Assembly: GCA_002069025.1 (NCBI GenBank)
Contig: MWBK01000232.1
Coordinates: 1 to 5,486 of the forward strand
From: Bacteroidetes bacterium ADurb.Bin302
GTDB lineage: Bacteria; Bacteroidota; Bacteroidia; Bacteroidales; Paludibacteraceae
DNA length: 5,486 nucleotides
Direction: 5' to 3'
The notes under the pieces are model-generated. The model ran no database searches, was not told where the DNA came from, and saw nothing but the letters and a program-made list of their open reading frames with translations. This document shows positions 1-5,486 of this stretch, in pieces (position 1 is the first letter of the stretch; each line of letters begins with the position of its first letter). Both the position numbers and the translations under genes were made by a program.

Positions 1-65
1 GCCACCTAAACAGATTCGACAACACCGACGCTCACCACCTGGAAGCCCTTGTAGCCCTGCTTGAT
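1..65. other. GC-rich unassigned stretch at window edge, upstream of the recognisable cas3
   Basis: The first 60 bases are about 58% GC and the next 60 about 28% GC, a sharp change just where recognisable Cas3 sequence begins. On the + strand, the frame that continues into Cas3 is open to the window edge. The other two + frames contain stops (taa at 7-9 and tag at 52-54; tga at 62-64). On the - strand a reading ends in a TAG at 8-6 and gives a protein-like tail (IKQGYKGFQVVSVGVVESV) with many G- or C-ending codons. That reading is bounded by an in-frame stop at 80-78 and has no ATG start, so it is not a complete gene. The stretch could be the end of a neighbouring mobile or host gene, or a 5' extension of cas3. 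I cannot tell which. Confidence 0.35.
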
Positions 66-2240
66 ATAGAAACCATATCACATCTTATTTTAGATGAAGG
101 ATTTTGGCGTTTTCAATCTAATAAAGAACACTTAGAGGGTGTTTCACTTTTGGCATCATATTTTGCTTCAGATATAGGTTATTCGGATTTTGGGAGAGTA
201 TTGGGTTTGCTTCACGATAAAGGGAAAGAACAGAAATCATTTCAGCAAAATATTAGAAAAAAGAGTGGTTACAAACCTCATATTAAAGTTGAAGGAGATT
301 CTAGTCACGCATATGTCGGGGCCTTAATTGCAAAGCAAATTTACCCGAATTTTGCACCTTTATTGGCTTATCCTATAATGGGGCATCACGCAGGATTGTA
401 CGATTATATGGATTATAATGAGGTATTAAAGAAAACAATCCCTTCAGATGTTGCAGAAACACTGCTCGACATAAAACTTTTGATACCAAAGAATGTCGAA
501 ATGAAAAAGTATGATTATAATCATGTAATCCGAGTACTTTTTTCTTGTTTAGTGGATGCTGACTTCTTGGATACTGAGGCTTTTATGAATCCTGAACAAG
601 CCAAATATCGTGGCGAAAAAAAATCTTTAAAGGATTTATATCCTATGTTGGAAGCTTACCTCACTAATTTAAAATCCAAGTCAAAATCGGCAGAGACAGT
701 TAATATTATTCGACAAAAAGTACAACAAGCCTGTGCCGATGCTTCCTCATACGAACCTGGTTTTTATAGCCTGACGGTACCGACTGGCGGGGGCAAAACC
801 TTGTCATCATTGCTTTGGGCTATGAAACATGCCTTGAAGTATGATAAAAAACGTATAATAATTGCAATACCATATACAAGTATTATTGTACAGACAGCTG
901 CAATACTTCGGGATATTTTTGGTGATGAAAGTGTTCTTGAACATCATTCCAATATTAGTTTTGATGATGTTAAGGATTGGAATATACAACAGAGAATTAA
1001 GTTGGCAACAGAAAATTGGGACTATCCAATTATTGTTACAACAAATGTTCAATTGTTTGAGTCTATATATTCTAATCGCCCTTCTGATTGTCGAAAGTTG
1101 CATAATATTTGCAATAGTGTATTGATATTGGATGAAGTTCAGGCTTTGCCGATAGAATACTTGCAACCTATAGTAAATTCATTAAAATCCTATCAAAGAC
1201 TTTTCAAGACTTCAATTCTATTTACTACAGCCAGCCAACCGGTATTAAAAGGCACTTATACCAGTCTCAATGATCCTAACACTAAATTGGAAGGTATTGA
1301 TTCTGTTACGGAAATTATTCCTAAAGACTTCAATCTTCATGACAGTTTACGGAGGGTTGAGATTCATATGGAAAAAGGAACTACAACACTTGAAGAATTA
1401 GCAAACGAGCTTGTCAAACACCCCCGTGTACTCTGTATTGTAAATACCCGTAAAACAGCACAAGATATTTATTCCAAACTTCCGGACGAGGGTTTGACAA
1501 TCCACCTTTCGCGAATGATGTGTCCCAAACACGTTGGCGATGCCATTAAGATGGTTAAAAATGAGTTAAAGTCAGATAAACACCCAATTATTCGTGTAAT
1601 AGCTACACAGTTGATTGAAGCTGGAGTCGATATTGATTTTCCAGTGGTTTACCGTGAGGAAGCAGGATTAGATTCTATACTTCAGGCCGCTGGTCGTTGT
1701 AATCGTGAGGGAAAATTAGATATGGCTGACACCTTTGTCTTTTCTTTAGACAAAGTCTTACCGCAGGGTTATATCACTCAAACTAATAATGCTCGAAAGA
1801 ATATGCTATCACGTAGTTTTGATTGGTTTAGTCCTGAAGCAATGACAGAATATTTTAACCAACTTTATGCTCAAGTGAAAACATTTGATAAAGTTGATAT
1901 CAGGTCTTTATTAGAGAATCCACGTTCACCTCAATTTAAAACTGCCGCCGAAGCATTTCGTCTGATAGATGACACAGCCATTGGCGTTATTGTAAATTGG
2001 AATAATTCAATGGATTTGGTTGCACGGCTCGAAAAAGAAGGACCGACATACAACATGATAAAGCAATTGAATCAATATACGGTCAGTATTTATGAACGTG
2101 ATTTCAATAAGTTGCGAAAAGCAGGTTTGGTAAAAGAGGTATTGGAAGGCATTTACGTACTGGAGGGGCGTGAACAATATGATGAAAAAATTGGTTTGTT
2201 GATAGACAATCATTGGTTAAACGAAATTTTGATTTGTTAG
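3..2240 (+). CDS. cas3: CRISPR-associated helicase/nuclease Cas3 (type I-C), HD domain plus DEAD-type helicase; 5' end unresolved
   Basis: Cas3 is the ATP-driven 3'-5' DNA helicase and single-strand nuclease that Cascade recruits to destroy the target. The HD nuclease domain shows the first His at 129-131 (in NKEHLEGV), the HD pair in LLHDKGK at 213-218, His at 306-308 (SSHAYVG), the HH pair in GHHAGL at 384-389, and VDADFLDTE from 552. The helicase part has Walker A PTGGGKT (780-800), DEVQ as motif II (from 1131), TTASQP as motif III, ATQLIEAGVDIDF as motif V (from 1602) and QAAGRCNREG as motif VI (1683-1712). About 175 residues follow as the usual C-terminal domain. The frame is open to the window edge, so the feature is drawn as 5'-partial. 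Family similarity begins near ISHLILDEG (75). The TTG at 150 is a poor start because it loses the first catalytic His. No ATG, GTG or TTG lies in frame before it. It is the first gene of the operon, 80 bases before cas5c. The function is very sure; the start is not. Confidence 0.95.
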   Translation, partial: HLNRFDNTDAHHLEALVALLDIETISHLILDEGFWRFQSNKEHLEGVSLLASYFASDIGYSDFGRVLGLLHDKGKEQKSFQQNIRKKSGYKPHIKVEGDSSHAYVGALIAKQIYPNFAPLLAYPIMGHHAGLYDYMDYNEVLKKTIPSDVAETLLDIKLLIPKNVEMKKYDYNHVIRVLFSCLVDADFLDTEAFMNPEQAKYRGEKKSLKDLYPMLEAYLTNLKSKSKSAETVNIIRQKVQQACADASSYEPGFYSLTVPTGGGKTLSSLLWAMKHALKYDKKRIIIAIPYTSIIVQTAAILRDIFGDESVLEHHSNISFDDVKDWNIQQRIKLATENWDYPIIVTTNVQLFESIYSNRPSDCRKLHNICNSVLILDEVQALPIEYLQPIVNSLKSYQRLFKTSILFTTASQPVLKGTYTSLNDPNTKLEGIDSVTEIIPKDFNLHDSLRRVEIHMEKGTTTLEELANELVKHPRVLCIVNTRKTAQDIYSKLPDEGLTIHLSRMMCPKHVGDAIKMVKNELKSDKHPIIRVIATQLIEAGVDIDFPVVYREEAGLDSILQAAGRCNREGKLDMADTFVFSLDKVLPQGYITQTNNARKNMLSRSFDWFSPEAMTEYFNQLYAQVKTFDKVDIRSLLENPRSPQFKTAAEAFRLIDDTAIGVIVNWNNSMDLVARLEKEGPTYNMIKQLNQYTVSIYERDFNKLRKAGLVKEVLEGIYVLEGREQYDEKIGLLIDNHWLNEILIC

Positions 2241-2320
2241 TCCTATAAGAAAATCAACTAGAGAATATAACTAAAATATTTGTGGTAAAATGCTTATGGA
2301 AGAATAAAAAAAATAAAATT

Positions 2321-3025
2321 ATGGAGTATTATGACAAAGAATTTTGTTTGGAGGTGTGGGGTAGTTATGCCTGTTTCACACGTCCGGAATTGAAGGTAGA
2401 ACGAATGAGTTACGATGTAATCACGCCATCGGCGGCACGTGCCATATTCGAAGCTATTTTTCGGAAGCCCGCTATTCGCTGGCAAGTGACGAAGATAGAA
2501 GTGCTAAACCCAATCAAATGGACATCCTTGCGTCGAAATGAAGTAGGGGCAGTGGCAAGCCTACAATCATCTGAAATTTTTATAGAAGAAAAACGTCAAC
2601 AAAAAAACAGCCTATTGCTTAGAGATGTGCGTTATCGTATTTGGGCGAAGTTGGTTTTTATTCCGCAATGGAAAAGGGAAGAGTCAAAAAATCCTCAAAT
2701 TGATATTGAAGAAGCCGAATTGCTTTGCAAGGACGAGAATCCTGGTAAGTACAATGCAATTTTCGAACGTCGTGCCGGTAAGGGACAATGCTTTTATCAA
2801 CCATATCTTGGAACTCGTGAATTTTCGTGTTTTTTTCGTTTGGTAAATCCTGAAACAGAAGATTTGCAGCCGGCAATTGATGAAAGTCGAAATCTAGGTC
2901 TTATGCTCTACGACATGGACTTTGAACAAAATTTAAATAACCCTGATGCATTGTTTTTCCGTGCCGATATGCAACACGGTGTTATTATAGTCCCCGATAA
3001 AAACAGTAAGGAGGTTCTAAGATGA
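2321..3025 (+). CDS. cas5c: Cas5c (Cas5d), type I-C crRNA-processing endoribonuclease and Cascade subunit
   Basis: In type I-C, Cas5c replaces Cas6. It cuts the pre-crRNA repeat and then remains bound to the 5' handle in Cascade. The 234-residue protein opens with FCLEVWGSYACFTRPELKVE (residues 8-27) followed by MSYDVITPSAARAIFEAI, the RAMP-fold N-terminus typical of this family. Near the centre it carries the GKYNAIFERRAGKGQCF and QPYLGTREF blocks (residues 142-168). The ATG at 2321 was chosen over an in-frame GTG at 2282 because family similarity starts about six residues after it and because the leader is A-rich, as Bacteroidetes prefer. The longer form would add 13 lysine-rich residues unlike the family. 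In Bacillus halodurans Cas5d the catalytic residues reported are Tyr46, Lys116 and His117. By my alignment from memory these match Tyr31, Lys143 and Tyr144 here, so the His appears to be a Tyr. The stop overlaps the cas8c start (ATGA), which suggests coupled translation. Confidence 0.95.
   Translation: MEYYDKEFCLEVWGSYACFTRPELKVERMSYDVITPSAARAIFEAIFRKPAIRWQVTKIEVLNPIKWTSLRRNEVGAVASLQSSEIFIEEKRQQKNSLLLRDVRYRIWAKLVFIPQWKREESKNPQIDIEEAELLCKDENPGKYNAIFERRAGKGQCFYQPYLGTREFSCFFRLVNPETEDLQPAIDESRNLGLMLYDMDFEQNLNNPDALFFRADMQHGVIIVPDKNSKEVLR
3008..3014 (+). promoter_or_regulatory. Strong Shine-Dalgarno sequence for cas8c
   Basis: AAGGAGG lies seven bases before the cas8c ATG at 3022, inside the last codons of cas5c. 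It fixes the cas8c start and, with the four-base ATGA overlap, points to coupled or re-initiated translation. A full consensus site is unusual for Bacteroidetes, whose genes mostly lack Shine-Dalgarno sequences. The other starts in this window (2321, 4360, 4770) have only A-rich leaders. Confidence 0.7.
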
Positions 3026-4737
3026 TACTGAAAGCGTTATGTGATTATTATGATAGGTGTGACCTTCCAAAAAAAGGCACCGAACAGAAAGAGATAGGTT
3101 ATTTGATTGTCATTAACACTGAAGGTCAATTTATTAGAATTGACAGTCAAATGATTGATAATAAGAGCGCTAATTTATTTCTTGTTGCTAAAACTGTTAT
3201 TAGGTCCGGAGGAAAGTATGTTGCTAATTATCTGTGGGATAATTGTAAATATGTACTTGGTTTTCCGGAAGATAAAGGAGCGACTTTACGCAAACAAAAG
3301 TTTGTGGAAAGGATTCACGAGTTAAGACAAAAACTACCACAAAACGAATCCCTTAGAGCTGTTTCATTGTTCTACGAATCTTTTGATGAAAATTTTGAAA
3401 AGATTAAGGCAAGTAAATTATGGGATAGTCTTAGTAAATCTCAAAAAAATATTTCTTTCTTGTTAGATGGAAATACATCTATAGTTGCCCAAGATAGGGA
3501 AGTTTTGAATTATATACTTTCATCTAACACAACTAATAATGTCAACATTTGTCTTGTTTCGGGTGAGAGAGGTGTTACTGCAAGAATCCACAGTAAAATT
3601 AAAATGATGCCATCAAAAAGTACTCAAACAACCTTGGTTTCATTTCAGAAAAAGTCGGGATACGATTCCTATGGAAAAAATCAAGCATACAATGCACCTA
3701 TTTCTGAAGATGTTGAGTTTAAGTATACAACAGCTCTTAATAAGTTGTTGGAATTCGGTTCTAAGAATCAATTTAATATTGCATCTCGTACTTTCCTTTT
3801 CTGGGCATCTTCAAATAAAAAAGTTTTACATGAAGCAGAAGAAGCTCTTTATGCGATATTTGGGACGACTGAAAACGACGATGATCCGAATGAGCGAATT
3901 GCATCAGTTCGTAAGTTGTTTGAAGATATTTATTCGGGCAAGAAGCCTACTAACGATGAAGATCGTTTTTATTTTCTTGGTTTGGCACCCAATTCAGCGC
4001 GTATTGCAGTTGTTTATTGGCATGAATGTTCGTTGAAGAAGTTTTCAGAGCTGATTCTAAGACATTTCAACGATATGGAAATAATAGATACTCGTAAAAA
4101 AAAGAGACCTTACCAAGGCCTGCATCAGATAGCAAGTGCTGTCACCCTTGGCGGAAAATTGTCTGACGTTCAGCATAACCTTTTAGAAGCCATCATCAAG
4201 AGCATCGTGCAAGGTTTGCCTTATCCTATTTCGCTTTATCAGGCGTGTTTACGCCGCATTCGAGCTGAACAGGATGTTTCGCCTTACAGCAACCCCTGTC
4301 GTGCAGCAATTATAAAGGCTTATTTGAACAGATTGAATAATAATGAAATAAAAAAAGAAATGGACAAACAAAACACCAATTCAGGTTATCTATGTGGACG
4401 ATTATTCGCCACATTGGAGAAAATTCAAGAGGATGCTAATAATATAAATAGCATTCGTGATCGTTACATAAATGCTGCGAGTTCAACACCTTCGGCAGTG
4501 TTTGCTACCATCTTGAACCTTTCGGTTCATCACATCAAAAAGCTCAACACGAGCAAGCAAATATTCTTCGAGAAGTTAAAACAAGAAATTATTGATAAGC
4601 TGCCTGCTGAGGGTTTTCCTGCGCATCTTGATTTGCAAGACCAAGGCCGCTTTTTTGTAGGCTATTATCACCAACGTCAAGATTTCTTCGTCAGCAAGGA
4701 AGCAAAAGAGGCTTCTATTAATGAAGAGATAGAGTAA
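3022..4737 (+). CDS. cas8c: Cas8c (Csd1), large subunit of type I-C Cascade
   Basis: Cas8c is the large subunit of the I-C surveillance complex. It recognises the PAM, opens the target duplex and provides the platform for Cas3. The 571-residue protein begins MILKALCDYYDR and has YLIVINTEGQF, NYLWDNCKYVLGFP (residues 69-82), RTFLFWAS (256-263), FYFLGLAPNSARIAVVYW (316-333) and, at the C-terminus, FPAHLDLQDQGRFFVGYYHQR (532-552) written here as the family's closing signature. These are standard Csd1 landmarks. The length is normal to slightly short for the family (commonly about 570-640). The start is fixed by the Shine-Dalgarno sequence at 3008-3014 and the ATGA overlap with cas5c. The last 125 codons look like the small-subunit region and contain an in-frame ATG at 4360 (see the Cas11c entry). 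The middle third is more AT-rich and more variable than the ends. No frameshift or premature stop is seen. Confidence 0.95.
   Translation: MILKALCDYYDRCDLPKKGTEQKEIGYLIVINTEGQFIRIDSQMIDNKSANLFLVAKTVIRSGGKYVANYLWDNCKYVLGFPEDKGATLRKQKFVERIHELRQKLPQNESLRAVSLFYESFDENFEKIKASKLWDSLSKSQKNISFLLDGNTSIVAQDREVLNYILSSNTTNNVNICLVSGERGVTARIHSKIKMMPSKSTQTTLVSFQKKSGYDSYGKNQAYNAPISEDVEFKYTTALNKLLEFGSKNQFNIASRTFLFWASSNKKVLHEAEEALYAIFGTTENDDDPNERIASVRKLFEDIYSGKKPTNDEDRFYFLGLAPNSARIAVVYWHECSLKKFSELILRHFNDMEIIDTRKKKRPYQGLHQIASAVTLGGKLSDVQHNLLEAIIKSIVQGLPYPISLYQACLRRIRAEQDVSPYSNPCRAAIIKAYLNRLNNNEIKKEMDKQNTNSGYLCGRLFATLEKIQEDANNINSIRDRYINAASSTPSAVFATILNLSVHHIKKLNTSKQIFFEKLKQEIIDKLPAEGFPAHLDLQDQGRFFVGYYHQRQDFFVSKEAKEASINEEIE
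4360..4737 (+). CDS. cas11c: Putative Cas11c small subunit, translated from an internal start within cas8c
   Basis: Type I-C systems have been shown to make a separate small subunit, Cas11c, by internal translation initiation in the 3' part of cas8c (Desulfovibrio vulgaris is the studied case, about 120 residues). Here the ATG at 4360 is in the cas8c frame, at Met447, and would give 125 residues. The product starts MDKQNTNSGYLCGRLFATLE, and the GRLFA-LEKIQ block opens the helical small-subunit domain in this family. It is the last ATG in the frame. The next upstream one (Met352) would give about 220 residues, which is too long. The bases just before it are almost all A with a purine-rich aaagaa, the type of leader Bacteroidetes favour. 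The protein would form the inner belly filament of Cascade and stabilise the non-target strand. The family role is established; this exact start is inferred. Confidence 0.65.
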   Translation: MDKQNTNSGYLCGRLFATLEKIQEDANNINSIRDRYINAASSTPSAVFATILNLSVHHIKKLNTSKQIFFEKLKQEIIDKLPAEGFPAHLDLQDQGRFFVGYYHQRQDFFVSKEAKEASINEEIE

Positions 4738-4769
4738 AAAGAGTTCAAATAAATTAAAATCAATGAATT

Positions 4770-5486
4770 ATGTCAGAATTAAAGAACAGAATCGATTTTG
4801 TATATCTTTTTGATATACAGGATGGCAATCCTAATGGTGATCCTGATGCAGGTAATCTGCCTCGGGTAGATGCTGAAACAGGCATGGGACTCGTAACCGA
4901 TGTATGCCTTAAACGTAAAGTACGTAACTATGTCCAGGTGGCTAAACAGGGTGTCCAAAATTACGATATCCTTGTTAAATCTAAAGAACTTTCAGGAGAA
5001 GAGACTATAATAAATAGAGAAATCCGAAAAGCTTATGCGGAGATAGGTATTAATTTAGAAATTAAAGATAAAGCGGAATCCGAACAAGTTCCAAAAGGAA
5101 GAAAACAAATGTGCGAAAAATTTTATGATGTTAGAACATTTGGTGCTGTTTTATCAACAGGTGCCAATGCCGGTCAGGTGAGAGGTGCGATACAAATGAC
5201 TTTTGCAAGGAGTTTGGATCCGATCATATCAGCAGAACATGCTATAACTGTATGCGCTGCTAGAGATGAAGACAAACCGTACGAGGCACAGGTTGGCATT
5301 CAAGGTCGTAAATCTACCGTTCCCTACGGTCTGTATCTTTGTTATGGTTTCATTTCGGCTAATCTCGCCAAACAGACAGGTTTCAACGAGGATGACCTTG
5401 CTTTGTTCTGGGAGGCATTGAAGAATATGTTTGATGTGGATCGTTCGGCTGCACGTGGTTTGATGAGTGCCCAAAAGCTGATTGTG
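4770..5486 (+). CDS. cas7c: Cas7c (Csd2), backbone subunit of type I-C Cascade; 3' end outside window
   Basis: Cas7c polymerises along the spacer part of the crRNA as the backbone of I-C Cascade (seven copies in the D. vulgaris complex). The frame is open from the ATG at 4770 to the last base of the window, giving 239 codons. The family is usually about 280-300 residues, so roughly 50 are missing beyond the edge. Visible signatures are FVYLFDIQDGNPNGDPDAGN (residues 10-29), PRVDAETGMGLVTDVCLKRK (31-50), FYDVRTFGAVLSTGANAGQV (118-137), RGAIQMTFARSLDPI (138-152), GRKSTVPYGLY (179-189) and DRSAARGLMSAQKLIV (224-239). The start was chosen because MSELKNRIDFVYLF matches the family N-terminus. The ATG at 4763 is in another frame and soon hits a stop. 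There is no clear Shine-Dalgarno sequence; the leader is A-rich. The gene follows cas8c after 32 bases, without a visible terminator or promoter, so it is probably in the same transcript. Confidence 0.95.
   Translation, partial: MSELKNRIDFVYLFDIQDGNPNGDPDAGNLPRVDAETGMGLVTDVCLKRKVRNYVQVAKQGVQNYDILVKSKELSGEETIINREIRKAYAEIGINLEIKDKAESEQVPKGRKQMCEKFYDVRTFGAVLSTGANAGQVRGAIQMTFARSLDPIISAEHAITVCAARDEDKPYEAQVGIQGRKSTVPYGLYLCYGFISANLAKQTGFNEDDLALFWEALKNMFDVDRSAARGLMSAQKLIV

Noticed and set aside
1131..1142. DEVQ instead of DEAH/DExH in helicase motif II of Cas3
   Set aside because: DEVQ is, to my knowledge, a common form in type I-C Cas3 proteins, so it is not a sign of inactivation.
807..1166. Antisense open frame of 119 codons across the cas3 helicase region
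   Set aside because: Rich in Ile, Asn, Tyr and Cys as expected from reversed AT-rich codons, with no recognisable domain; it shadows a strongly conserved gene.
1733..1755. 8-bp perfect inverted repeat (CTTTGTCT / AGACAAAG, seven-base loop) within cas3
   Set aside because: It lies deep in the helicase coding sequence, has no T-run after it, and a repeat of this length is expected about once by chance in a window this size.
2275..2282. AATATTTG, close to the Bacteroides -7 promoter consensus TAnnTTTG, in the cas3-cas5c gap
   Set aside because: One consensus base is missing and the nearest upstream TTTG (2233-2236) is about twice the usual distance away. In AT-rich DNA such a partial match is expected by chance, so no separate promoter for cas5c is claimed.
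2282..2320. GTG start for a longer Cas5c with 13 extra residues
   Set aside because: The extra residues are Lys/Asn-rich and unlike the family N-terminus, and the ATG at 2321 sits right where similarity begins.
4514..4529. TGAACC-TTTC-GGTTCA hairpin within cas8c, between the proposed Cas11c start and the stop
   Set aside because: Only six base pairs, inside coding sequence, no T-run. Neither a terminator nor a convincing regulator of Cas11c.
5229..5474. Antisense open frame of 81 codons within cas7c
   Set aside because: It lies wholly opposite conserved Csd2 motifs, has no leader or domain, and is best explained as a shadow.
4738..5486. Search for CRISPR repeats, cas4, cas1 or cas2 at the 3' side
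   Set aside because: The window ends inside cas7c. No direct repeats with regular spacing occur anywhere in the window, so neither array nor adaptation genes can be claimed.

Overview
This window holds the effector half of a type I-C (formerly Dvulg or Csd-type) CRISPR-Cas operon, all on the + strand, in the order cas3, cas5c, cas8c (csd1), cas7c (csd2). The DNA is AT-rich. The protein sequences, especially the Cas3 HD region and the Cas5c N-terminus, look like those of Bacteroidetes (probably Bacteroidales). The genus cannot be fixed from this sequence alone.

Layout. Positions 1-65 are a short GC-rich stretch (about 58% GC in the first 60 bases, against about 28% in the next 60) that I cannot assign. 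From about 66 the sequence is recognisably the N-terminus of Cas3, which ends at 2240. No ATG, GTG or TTG lies in frame between the window edge and 150, and the TTG at 150 would cut off the first HD-domain histidine. After an 80-base AT-rich gap comes cas5c (2321-3025). It overlaps cas8c (3022-4737) by four bases (ATGA), with a strong Shine-Dalgarno sequence just upstream. A 32-base gap separates cas8c from cas7c (4770 to the window end), which is cut off by the window edge after 239 codons. An in-frame ATG inside cas8c at 4360 is a good candidate for the internal start of the small subunit Cas11c (125 residues), which type I-C systems produce from within cas8c.

How the genes work together. 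Cas5c processes the pre-crRNA (type I-C has no Cas6, and none is seen here) and stays on the 5' handle. Several Cas7c subunits coat the spacer, Cas8c recognises the PAM, and Cas11c forms the inner belly. Cas3 is then recruited to unwind and degrade the target DNA. The adaptation genes (cas4, cas1, cas2) and the repeat array normally lie downstream of cas7c, beyond this window. No repeats are seen here.

The system is a known type. The points worth a second look are the broken or fused 5' end of cas3, the hidden Cas11c start, and a Lys-Tyr pair in Cas5c where a Lys-His pair is catalytic in a characterised relative.
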